From Xylaria sp. FL1777 (lineage: Eukaryota; Ascomycota; Sordariomycetes; Xylariales; Xylariaceae), in contig MU400508.1 of NCBI GenBank assembly GCA_022578965.1, positions 62,001 through 126,000 of the forward strand: DNA of 64,000 nucleotides, in the 5' to 3' direction. The notes below the pieces were generated by a model. That model was not told the DNA's origin. It made no database searches and worked only from the letters and a program-made list of their open reading frames with translations. Of the stretch, positions 45,401 through 55,613 are shown one piece after another. Each line of letters opens with the position of its first letter. Positions within the stretch are counted from its first letter, which is position 1. The position numbers were made by a program, and so were the translations under genes.

Positions 45401-46248
45401 CGATCGACTCCCTCTATGCCATCAAGAAGCTATGCTACGACCCAGAGTCTGCGCGCGTTACGCTCACAGAATTGGTGAACTGCCTCATCTGTGACTGGGG
45501 CTACAACATGATGGAGCCGTACCAGGACAAGAGTCTTGGGCCTGCAAACGCCGCTGCGAACGCGGTACGGTACCAAGAGCTACGAAAGGTTGCGTTGGCC
45601 TTGCCGAAGTGGGGGAGCGGGGACAGAACCGAGGAGGTCAACGAACTTGGAGAGTGGCTCATCAGAAACATGATGCAGATGTGTGTGGATGCCATACGCA
45701 AACCGGCACCAGCCCTTAAGAACGTGCTGGACGGTCTCTACAAAAAGCACGGCGAAAATTTCGAGTTTGTGGTGACACCCGGTATCGGTACTTTCGAGGG
45801 ATACGTGGGCGATGGCCTCGTCTACGGTGCATCAGCAGACGGCCGCCGAAGCTTGATGCCCATCGCGTCGGATATATCGCCTGTTCCGGGCCCTCAGGAT
45901 CTGCCCGCGAAGCCGGCGCATCGCAACATCTACAAGGCGATGGAGAGTTACAAGAATGACGCCGTGGAGATCGGGATCTCGAGCGCGGCCCCCGTGGACA
46001 TGAATATCCCAGAGGACTTCCCCTTAGACCGACTCCAGCAGTTCATAGCGGACTTTGCAGAGGGTACGGTGGGAGGAAACATGGTGACTCTGACATGCGC
46101 CGATCTCGATACATACGAGAAGGCTTCGGAGGATCCCGAAAAGTATAACCTCGTTCGCGTTCGTATGGGCGGATGGACGGAGTTTTATCCCACCATGTTC
46201 CCGGACTACCAAGAGCACCAAAAACGGAGACAGTACTTCGAGGTATAA
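42454..46248 (+). CDS. Fusion of dye-decolorizing peroxidase (DyP) and pyruvate formate-lyase-type glycyl radical enzyme
   Basis: Exons 42454-42915, 42967-45193 and 45371-46248 give 1188 residues. Residues about 20-330 are a DyP-type haem peroxidase: FIVGFAPALWGRWTG, the distal aspartate segment GGRYVDH|ITNP (Asp153, across intron 1), the proximal ligand segment ENAHIHRAH (His226) and GIMFVAFCNEQQRF. Residues about 365-1188 are a full glycyl radical enzyme: the thiyl cysteine in DGCYEP (Cys777), VNAPSLSLRVYKG, FHM|IAPMCIGVANTIDSL across intron 2, TPGIGTFEGYVGDG, and the radical loop RMGGW (Gly1164), 24 residues from the C terminus as usual. The long exon 2 encodes both domains continuously, so fusion is not an assembly or splice artefact. 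No signal peptide. The radical-SAM activase needed for the second domain is not in the window. The substrate is unknown; residues match the pyruvate formate-lyase/dehydratase superfamily only. First ATG of the frame used. Confidence 0.9.
45209..45233 (-). other. G-quadruplex / i-motif type tract in intron
   Basis: On the plus strand four C-runs of 4-5 are separated by two bases each (CCCCCTACCCCCTACCCCCT form), so the minus strand has four G-runs with two-base loops, a strong quadruplex pattern. It lies 16 bases after the 5' splice site of the second intron of the DyP-glycyl radical enzyme gene and is followed by a T-rich run. Confidence 0.6.
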
Positions 46249-47996
46249 GAAGTCTAGGTACTATTCAAAGCATAAGCTTAACGAAATGGACTCATGGTGC
46301 GTTTAAATTACCAATTCTTGTGGCTTAGTATACGGTCGAAAATATGACTGCAGAATTCCGTACTATGTCAACACACGCCGTTGGCATTTCATTGTACTTG
46401 GAATTGACAAGGTTTTCAGAAGTTCACTCATACCTATTAAGGCAATATATTTTACTCACTAACGTAGACACCAATTAACTGGGTTGACTACATTTCTCAA
46501 GTCATCGTAAATTTAGTAGCAACAATGGCGTTTAGTAGCTGAGCCGTGACCTAACTCTTATTTCGCTTCCCCTATACTTGACTTGAGATATACGAAATCC
46601 CCCTACATCCTGACCTAGATGCTTTTCTAAGTCAAGATTCTATCTGTTACAGTGATGGCCTCCGAACTTACGTGCAGAAGGATTCGAACAACATCACGAT
46701 ATATTTGGTCTGGGCGTCGACAAAGTTGCACAAGGGGAGTCGTGAAATACATTCGTAGTTCCAGGCAACTCGACCCCGTGTGCACTCTAGACTCTCTTTC
46801 ATACCTTCTCCGATAACGGAACGTTGCAGGATATTCGTCGTGAGATTCGGCCTTAGCATAAAAGAGCCACTAAGGAGGCAGTGATACCGTCTCTAATGAT
46901 CTAGCCGACATCTAGACGTTCTGCCCTGTACCTCTGAGTCCTTTCAAGATACCTTACGCTACCGCACTGTCAACCCCGGATCGAACGTCCTTACCAGGGA
47001 TGTGCTCTTAGCTGGGCGAATGCTTCATAAAAAAAAGGGGGGAGGGGCCACGCTTATGATTCACGCTTATGCTTACCGCTCCCGTGCAACACCTCAGTGT
47101 CCTAGCATAGGGCAACGGGTTCGACGACAAGCGTTTCGCACGAAAACTATAGCCTAGCCGAAAGGCACCGAATTGGGTTGAGGTTTCGGTCACGCTCTCT
47201 GTCTCGGTTGATATTTTGCTGGCACCGACTTATTAGCGCTTTCAGCGTTGATTATGCACCAATTTGACATCGTGGTAGTCGGAACTGAACCGACCTAGAA
47301 AGGGGCTGGCTTTCATATCCCAGCTGGGGGCATTATTGGTCTAATTTCATTTCCAGTCCCCAGACAGAAGTAGCAACTCACGTATTCAGAGTCAGATGAA
47401 GTAATCGGCACGATATCTGAAAATATCTTAGTCAATCGGGAGGGATTGCTATTATGGTGTTTCTTTTGGGTAATGAACGACCGTTTCGCTTACGACTTAA
47501 CAATCACTCCAACACAGACAAATTCACTGGCCTAAGGCAGGCGCATTGGAGGGCTTATACCAACTCGATAGTATGAATCTACATATCATTCATTTTTTCG
47601 CGTTGTGACATAGTCACAATGATATAATCTTTGTGATGTCGACAAAGGTAATTCACTGGGTAAATCAAACGTGTAAGCCTTGGGCCGACATGCAAATGGC
47701 CATTAATTCTTCACAATGGCACCTCGGCTGCTTATCCGTGTCAAAGGGGTAGCTTCAATGTTGATTAAGTCATACGCAAAGCGTCATGATTGGGCAATAT
47801 GAGTACATGTCAGTCAGTCCTTTGTAGCGGAACTGTTAACCCCGCTTTCAAGTAGAAAGACGTCCGGCGCAATTGATGCCACCCAGAAAATCCATTGTAG
47901 TACTCTGTACGTTTTCGAGAGCGGAGTCATGATGGAGGGCGCGCACAAAGTTTCGAGGATTATAGCAGGCTTGGATGCATGGACACCTGAAAGCGC
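46249..47996. other. Intergenic region, 1.7 kb, no gene seen
   Basis: Short frames of 60-65 codons (46668-46859, 47008-47193) show no features. No RNA gene was recognised. Spacer between two converging genes. Confidence 0.5.
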
Positions 47997-48778
47997 CTAT
48001 TCAGCTGCGGCCTTCTTCTTCTTCTTACCGCCACCGACGTTACTCGTCTCGGGGATAGATGATAGATGGATGAGAAGGGTTCCCCATTGCTTCTCTCTGG
48101 TCTGCTCTCTCTCATCTTCTTTCACCCTTGACATCTCGTCATTCCAGCTTGGATGTGCCGGTGGCCACTCGAAGCCCTTCAGATACGGCTCGGTGAGTTC
48201 ATCGTCGGCCTATGAGATGGCACATTAGTTTGGAGAGAATGTAGTGAGAGATACGTCGCATAGTGTAAAGCTTTGGTATGAACCTAGGGGTTTGAGTGTG
48301 GTGAGACTTACCTTCTTCTTCTGCGTCTTATAGATTGCATCCAGCGCGTCCTTAATTGTAACTCCAAATTTGTTCCGTGCCGTAACCACGGTGCCGAGAG
48401 GAAATTGCAGGTCAATTACTCTTACCAACGGGGTAACCAGCGGCTTGGTGAGAATATCCTTGTCTTCAACCGAGGTGGCTGATGTATTGATCTTCCTATA
48501 CAATACTGTAAGTACTCCGAATACGTAGATCTCAAGTGTACAGTGCATCCTCTCACCAGCCTGATTTTTGTGTTTCCACCGATACTTTAAGCGGTGTTTT
48601 GGTGTTGTCTACGGGCTGTTAATTTCGAATTAGAGGACTGGTGTAGTCGAACCTTACACATTTCCTTCACACTTGGTACCCCAGGGACACTGGAACTCTT
48701 CCTATGAGACTTTTCCTTGGGTGGTGAAGATGAGAGGCCTTGGACGGCAGAGTCGACCTTGGAGAGAGGTTCCGTCAT
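47997..48778 (-). CDS. DUF6699-like hypothetical protein
   Basis: Reconstructed on the minus strand from four exons: 48778-48658, 48608-48557, 48495-48312 and 48209-47997, giving 189 residues. Joins are KEM|YNTKTPLKV, KSGW|KINTSATS and QKKK|ADDELTEP; introns are 49, 61 and 102 nt with normal donors (GTAAGG, GTGAGA, GTAAGT) and AG acceptors. The core LGTVVTARNKFGVTIKDALD, followed by AIYKTQKKK and then ELTEPYLKGFEW, resembles the DUF6699 domain, where a GVT(I/V)xDxLxAIY helix is typical; I recall this family name but cannot check it. The N terminus is Ser/Lys-rich and disordered-looking, and the C terminus ends in a lysine run (GGGKKKKKAAAE). No function is known. Intracellular location is likely as no signal peptide is present. 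An open frame on the plus strand in the last exon is a shadow. Confidence 0.62.
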
Positions 48779-51406
48779 GATGATTGGATGTGTCTCTGAA
48801 TGCGAAGATCAGATAGTTGTAGGTGGAAGAAATGCTCTTAATTCAGCTAACGGCGCAACGAGTCAGGATTGAACGGAAAGAATCAGGCGACTTTATTGAG
48901 CATTACCTTGAATAGAGCTGAGAATTAACAGTAGTACGACGAAGTGATATGATGGATACCGATCGCAACTACAGTTGCCGCTGCTGCTCCAGATACAAGA
49001 ACAGAGATTGGTGAGAGCGTAGGCAAGGTAGACGTTTGCTTGATAAAATGTGAGATCAGAGAGGGGAAGCCTATGTGAGCCGAGAGAAAGAGAAGGGGAA
49101 GAAGGTAAAAGGAGGGGAAGATCGGAGAGCAATAAAAAGGGCGTTTTGAAAGGAGGGGTTCCTGGTACAATGAGAGTGTAGGTAATGTCTACCTACCTCG
49201 CTCAGACGGGCTAAGATGGGCAGTTGCTGGCTGGATGCATGTATCCAGGGTAACACTGTGAGTACGTGTAGAGGAAGTACATGTTCGAGGCCGGTAGTAG
49301 TATACATCATCGACGAAAGGTACGGGACAAGTAAGTACATACTGCACCTAAGCAGGTGGAATGTATACTACCTATCTAGTAGCACACAGGCAGTCATGGC
49401 AGGATGAAGTTACCTAGTAGGTAGATAGCTGCTAGGTAGGCAGGTACCGGCTAGACCGGGGTAAGGTGAGAAACGAGGGGTCAGAGTCGTCGTACGTAGT
49501 CCTGGAGCTACATACTACCGAGCTAGGCATGTCACTTACTGAGTAGCTCAGAGAGATGATCGACGACCAGCTGATACAGTTTCTATACAACATTACCTAG
49601 CATGGTATGATGGCGGGGTTGCAAGACGTTTAAACGCCGTGCCACAGCACCTACAGTACTTACACCAACACCAACCCAAAGGTGTGCGTGCCCAGGTATT
49701 TTTAGGTTGCGCACATACGCAGGAGGTAGACGTACTGTGTATGTAGAGCCGTTGACATTCGATTGCAATTGCATCTACTGATAGTGCCCCGAGTAGCGAT
49801 GCCGATTAGGGAAGTCGTGGCCGCAAGGCATCATTGTGGCATGATACAAGCGCAGTACATCTCGACTATCAGCAGCATCGCGTGACCTCAGGCTTTGGTG
49901 TTCAGACTGCTGCTGGCGTGATTTCCACCATTACGCTGGACTCCGGCAGCAGAGCTCCACAGCCGAGAGCTGCTGAGAACGTATCATTCTGCATGACCCG
50001 TTGCCCTATCTGGCTTAGCTTCGGTTATTATTGGCTTTACGGAGACCTGTGTGGACGCAGCTAGTGTACAGTGCTTGGAAAGAACCTGGGGTAAATCTGG
50101 GGCGTGATGGGGCTTCTTGCTGAGGACCTTCCAGGCCATCTTTCAGGTCCTCCCTAAGCTCAATTTCTCCACTCATGCTGCAAGGATCCCACTTTCTTAG
50201 TGAGAATATACCTACTGTATGACGTTGAACCAGAACCTTCACAGGGGCATCACAGGGGGATCACAGGAGCAGATCTTCGCCAGATCTGCGTCCGAGATGG
50301 TACATGCGGGAATTAAGGCAGTCAGAAATGGGACAGCACTGGTTACTGGTGCATTAGATGTTCTGTTTCAAATGCACCGGATTGAAACGGTCACATGCTC
50401 GACTTACGCGGACAAACAACAGCGGAGAAACAAAATCTCCTCGTGGATGACCATGGCTAGTTGAGATCTCGAATGGATGAAACGGCCAATCACGGCACAC
50501 GGCACCCTCGGAGCGTGGCATTTCCAGGACAGCTAGAGCATACTAAGTACGGGCGGATAATTTCATCATTGGCCCGCCCAGAGGCAAATGAGGGCAGTGT
50601 CGCGAACGCCTGCATGCCCAGAAGGTGCAGTTCTCTCGATATCCTGCGTACTATTCACATACAAGAGACGTGTCTACTGAGCTAATCCGACGCGGACTTC
50701 TAACATCCCCGCTAAGCTCATTTTCAAAGGGCAGTGCTTACATTAGAACCGTCCAGCTGCAGACATCTAGATGGACCGGCAGCAGTGCTGGCAGTAAACT
50801 CCTCTTCCAAATCTGGAATGACCAGCAGTGATCGGATGGGGTGGAGACGGATGGCAGAGTTCATGGAGAGCATCAATATATGCCAAATCTCCACACCTTA
50901 CTGTGTGGTCACAGACTATCGCATATATCCTAGGAAAGAGAGGATCCTGAAAGACCTGCTGAGATATCCCACTCACGCGCTAATTGTATATCACTGAGCC
51001 CGATATTCGCCGCATCTGTTCATGCAAGGTCAAATGAGCCTGGAAGATGCACGAGCTTGTGGTGTCATCAACATCGGACGATAATGGGGTGATTTCTATA
51101 CTGGATACTTATAACTGGAGTCAAAGCCACGCCTCATCGTCCTTCCGAAACACCACATGATTTCACACGATATTCACAGGTAGAGCGCCAGCAGTGAACC
51201 TCAGTCGATATAAACCACTGAGTGGAAGAGTGACTCGTTATTTGAAGAGTGTAGTAACAATTTAAACGCAGGAAAGCCCCCGCAGTAATCCTGTTTCCCT
51301 CTTCGACTTGATGCGACCCCGTCTCATGGTTCCGACTAACGCCTGCATCAGCCCAACTAATCATAAAGCCCAGATTCACCCGCGCGCAATCATTTGCGAT
51401 CAATCG
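48779..51406. other. Intergenic region, 2.6 kb, with TAGGTA motif cluster
   Basis: No gene supported, although several frames of 60-90 codons occur. From about 49330 to 49450 TAGGTAG/CTACCTA motifs are dense. A CATCACAGGGG/GATCACAGGA direct repeat is at about 50247-50269. Confidence 0.45.
49330..49450. repeat. Cluster of TAGGTAG/CTACCTA motifs
   Basis: Within 120 bases the motifs CTACCTA, TACCTAGTAGGTAG, CTAGGTAGG and GGTACC follow one another on both strands; same type as the clusters near 0.8-1.0 kb and 63.2-63.4 kb. Confidence 0.45.
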
Positions 51407-51793
51407 CTAGCGACCCTTCTGTTGCTGACCCGATCCTGTCACGCCTTTAACAGTGTCATCCACCATTCCCGTAGCGCTTTTGGCCGTATTACCGAGACCT
51501 TCAGTCGCAGAACCGGCGATGTTACCTACGCCTTGTGTCGTCGATTTGACTGTATGAGTAACACCCTCGGTTGTCGAACTCGCGATATTACCCACGCCTT
51601 CGGTTGTTGCGTTAAGGGTATTGCCAACACCCTCGGTAGTCTTGCCGACGGTACTATGAAGGCCGCCCAGGAGGCCACCCTGGCCTTGAGCTTTCTCGCC
51701 GCCTGACAAGATGTTATCGACACCGCCAACGATACTGCCTAGAACCCCACCTGGTTGCTGACCCTTGTTTGAACCGCCTGGTGCGCCTGCCAT
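51407..51793 (-). CDS. Small LEA-like protein with 11-residue repeats
   Basis: A 128-residue single-exon protein. After a Gly/Gln-rich start (MAGAPGGSNKGQQPGG) it shows about six consecutive 11-residue units at residues 50-115, of the form xTTEGVGNxxx (examples KTTEGVGNTLN, ATTEGVGNIAS, SATEGLGNTAK). Eleven-mer repeats with Thr/Glu/Gly and hydrophobic residues at fixed places are the mark of group 3 late-embryogenesis-abundant (LEA) proteins, which are disordered in water and form amphipathic helices on drying or at membranes. No signal peptide. Role in desiccation or stress protection is inference from the repeat type. It lies close to two long LEA/DUF3659 genes on the same strand. The upstream region is AT-rich with A-rich leader. 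Confidence 0.7.
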   Translation of the reverse strand: MAGAPGGSNKGQQPGGVLGSIVGGVDNILSGGEKAQGQGGLLGGLHSTVGKTTEGVGNTLNATTEGVGNIASSTTEGVTHTVKSTTQGVGNIAGSATEGLGNTAKSATGMVDDTVKGVTGSGQQQKGR

Positions 51794-52623
51794 GGTCGTC
51801 TTAACAGCTACTGAAAATTGTAATGGGGTGCGAAGATTGATTTGTCCTGAACAAGAAGTTGAAGAATCCTCAGAAGAATTCTCAGATTAAATTTTGGATA
51901 ATGATCTGATTTGCAAGTCATAAACAAGCACTTAGGTGCCGTGGGCCATCAACGTTGTTATACGATATAACGCCCAAGCGATCCGGAAATGAGTTTGCCT
52001 CTCACAATTGAAATCCTATCTGCTGACGTGCAGTGGCGACGTAGTATAAGCGTCATGGAGTCACCAGGCCATTACTGATGCTAGGATGATGCTATCAAGA
52101 CATAGCACTAGCACAGAGCTCATATGGGCTGGAGCGGGGAAAGGTTAAGGTGTTACAGAGCTCATGATGGTTAGAAACTCTATCGAGATCAGGAATGACC
52201 TCACGCTCAGAGGATTCTACGAATCACACACGAGAACACTTCGGCCTGCCTTGCCGAAATCAACCCAGGAATCTGGTGTAGGCCTGGAGTTATTGACACA
52301 TGCCAGACGACGGTCGGCTTTACAGCTATGGCTCTTTGGATGTGATTAGCTGACAACTTTTGTAGACTACGTTGTCTCGAATGAAGACGCAAATAATATC
52401 GCCGCAGAATGCCAAGCAATTGAGATTAGAAGCTAATTCAGTACCGGTGAAGTTATTATTGACAACATTTCTCCATGTTTTCAGGTCAACTACGCTGCTC
52501 CAATACCCTGACCACTTCCGTATCGATCCCTATTTGGGATACGAGAATTCCCGCTATAATGACGCCAGAACGCCGGAAACAAGACTCGGCTGTAAGGCCA
52601 ATGACTCGGTAACCCTCCGCTCG
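51794..52623. other. Intergenic region, nothing recognised
   Basis: About 830 bases. Short frames on both strands lack features. Separates two genes transcribed leftward. Confidence 0.45.
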
Positions 52624-54763
52624 TTAAGACACGGTTAGCGACGGTGATTTATGGCCTTCCACTTCTTGGTGCGGCGGATTGATATCTGTGTCCATGGAGG
52701 CTTGAGTATCTTCATTTGGCATGGAGAATTCAGTGGCATCTGTCATGGCCGAGTTCATGTCGGTAGTCTCAATCTCCCCCTTTTGAGCGCCATCGGTGCT
52801 GTTGGCGTCCTGTTGTTTCCTATTGAAAATGCCAACATTTGGTCTAGGAATAGACGGCATTTGTGGCAATTGGGGCATTGATCTAGGCACGAATGATTTA
52901 AAGCTCGGCCCTGTTGGTATCTCGGGCATCTTAGTTGGTACATACGATTTGACCCCAGTCCCGGCCTGCTGTGCAATGCCCATTAGATAACGCATATAAG
53001 TGCTTTTTTGCACTTCTCTCGTATCTACCGCAGCTGGGGCATCCTCGTCATCATCAGGCAGGGGAATAGCTGCCGCCGCAGCAGTGATATCGAGAGGCGA
53101 TTCGTCAGGAATATCACCGCCCGTTAGTATTTCTGTCGTGAGATCAGGAGTGCCAGTGATATCGTCCGTCTTCGGGATCTCTTGGCCGTCTGGGGTAGTA
53201 GTAGTGACCGGCTGTTCCACAGTCTCCGATGACGGCTCGACAAACTTGGGATCATCCACAATACCGGAATCATCATTAAACCATCGAATGATGAGATTGC
53301 TAGCTTCTTGCGTCATCTGTTCATACTCATCATTCTTGTCTCGAATGAACATGCTCATATGTGCTTGGACTTCATCGTCGACATTTTTTATGATCCTTCG
53401 CGAGAAAAGGTTATAGGCCTGATGGTCTGTGGACGGGATAGCGCAAAACGTCCGCTCCGGGACGAAGTAGCCGCCGCTCCACATGCCATTTTCACCGAGA
53501 GAAGTGTAATAATCATGAATCCCAATACCCTTGAGGAGTGCCATACGCTCCAGTCTCTGGGCTAGTTCCTGTTGCTTCAGCAGTGCACCTACGAACGTGA
53601 AATGATCTGACATATACTCGAAAGATCTCCCAACGTTCCCACGGTTGATATACGCCAGCCCTTGACTGATCGTATCAACTCCTTGCTGGTATCCCTCTGT
53701 ACAAGAAGTTAGTAATTGAGCCTCATTTCTTCAATTCCCAGCAACGCATCAAATAGCAGACAGCGTTAACGAGTCATTCTATTCCAAAGGCCGTATTAAC
53801 AAGGAGAGCACGTACCCTTCACCGACTCCTTATTGAGGTTTCGCATACTCCGCATGCCATTCAAGATCTGCTTTCGATGCATGTACGCAGCGACTCCCCC
53901 AGCAGCAATAGCACCAACGGTACCTGTCCGAACAGCGACCAGTTGCCACCCTTTCCAAGCCGGGTTAGAGGAGCCCCTTGAAGGAAGACTCGCTGTGGTC
54001 CGTCTGAACGCCGTCTTCCCGAATGCGGCAGGCGCCGCGGACAGGGCCGTCATAACGTTGAAGACACTGCTCACTTTCTGGTAATTAGAGAAAGCCCCGT
54101 AGACAAACATGGACCTCGCAAGGCCGTTGAAAGGGGTATCGAATGTGAGGATCCCTTGTATGAGAGGGAAGATAGGCAAATCCGCTGCTTCCTTCTCTGC
54201 GGCAAGCCTCTCGTTCAATATGAGGAAGAGCGTGTCAGATGCTACGAAGCCCCTAATAAATTACGTGTTAATAATACCTGTAGGCTTGGAAGAATAATAA
54301 AATATCACTTGCCCCATTGAATGCGCAACTAAGATGACGCCCACTTCTCGGTCATGCGGCGGCCATGGTTTCTCGCAGCGGGCTTTTCGCACGTCCATCA
54401 CCCTCTCTTTCAGCCTAATGAGCCGTCAGCATCGCCGCTTCCTCAGGACCATGTAAATACCACCCGACTTACCATGACAGGAAAGCAGTTGAGCATTGCC
54501 CCAGCTCGCCTTTCGTCTCGTACTTCGGGTAGACAATGGCCTCTACATCATCTTCGGGCAGCTGTTTCGCAATTTGCGTCTTGAGGTCCTCTGGGAAGCT
54601 GCGAAATGTGTCATCGTTTCCCTGGGGACGTTAGCTGATAGCGATCTTCAATTCTTAGGGGGGGGGGGGGGGGGGGGGGGGAAAAAAAAAAAAAAAAAAA
54701 AAAAAAATTACAAAAACAAAATGGTGGTTTTGATGTGAATATATTTTTTATTNNNNNNNNNNG

Positions 54764-54815
<52 letters not shown>

Positions 54816-54877
54816 AGGGACGAAAATCAGTTCACCTTAAAGCCGTGCAGGAAGCACAGTAGGAGTGTTCGTGGCAT
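52624..54877 (-). CDS. Alpha/beta hydrolase, DUF676-type lipase-like protein
   Basis: Five exons on the minus strand: 54877-54836, 54621-54473, 54414-54313, 54252-53816 and 53696-52624, giving 600 residues. Joins restore LCFLHGFK|GNDDTFRSFPEDL, FLSW|LKERVMDV, AHSMG|GFVASDTLF and SVK|EGYQQGVD. HGFKGND is the oxyanion-hole region and AHSMGG (Ser96) the nucleophile elbow; the family is putative serine esterase/lipase. A hydrophobic stretch near residues 205-220 (TGTVGAIAAGGVAAYM) may bind a membrane. The C-terminal third is acidic and Pro/Thr-rich, probably disordered. Intron 3 uses a GC donor (GGGCAAGT), with no other join that keeps the frame. Intron 1 contains homopolymer runs and a 10-N gap. 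The short first exon (14 codons) is therefore inferred across an assembly break, though the sequence fit is good. Confidence 0.78.
54658..54815. other. Assembly gap bounded by long homopolymers
   Basis: A run of 24 G (54658-54681), 26 A (54682-54707), about 45 bases of AT-rich DNA, ten N (54753-54762) and 52 C (54764-54815). It falls in intron 1 of the DUF676 hydrolase gene. The true length is unknown; the runs look like assembly or polymerase artefacts around a real homopolymer. Confidence 0.9.
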
Positions 54878-55613
54878 TCTATATGGTATCTGATACCTGA
54901 TAATCTTGGTATCCTATCGGTACTAGCTTGTGAATCTCATGAGCGAACTAATTATACTTAGGTAAGGGGAGAAAGTGAGGAGAGAAAGATATGATTATAG
55001 CAAATATAAAAATATGATGATCTTAAAGTATCCTTGATGTTGATTGAGTTACATATGTAGAGTGTTTTGACCCTCTTAATGTCACAACTTGTGGGGGAGG
55101 TGTTACTACCGTATCGTTGTGCCACCCTCCTTTGCGACTCCTATGTACGTCATTCAACGTCATTAGCTTGTCCTCTGTTTTTTTTTCATAAGATCCTTGA
55201 TTTTTATCGCATAAAACTTCCCGGGTTCAAGCTAGATCTATGAGACTAGGGCGTTGAACGAGATACGTGATAGTGTCGAGATTCAACAATAAGCATATAC
55301 ATGGGTATCCTTATCCTAATGACGATGTTGGGCTATGAGATGAAGACTCAGAAAACTATTATATCAAAGCTTTTGCTAAAAAGTAGGTACTCGTAATAAT
55401 GTACATCGGGAATTTTTCATAATCAGAAAAGATATATGAAATATACAGTAAATCATGTACTCGTGAAACCATCACCGCAAGTTTTCAAACCCAACCACCG
55501 AAAAGACAAATAAAGAGTTCATGCAAAATGACATCCACCCAAGTGTAGAATTACAACCCCAATATGTAAGAAATCCGCGTAAGGAAATCACCAACTCCTC
55601 TCTCTTACAGCCT
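54878..55613. other. Intergenic region, nothing recognised
   Basis: AT-rich spacer of about 730 bases between the hydrolase gene (upstream side) and the end of the LEA/DUF3659 gene. No element of note. Confidence 0.45.

Noticed and set aside
46670..46700. GGATTCGAAC resembling a tRNA T-arm
   Set aside because: No matching acceptor stem, D-arm or anticodon arm could be folded on either strand.
50219..51000. Overlapping plus-strand frames of 68-87 codons that might be exons of one gene
   Set aside because: No pair joins through plausible splice sites into a recognisable protein.
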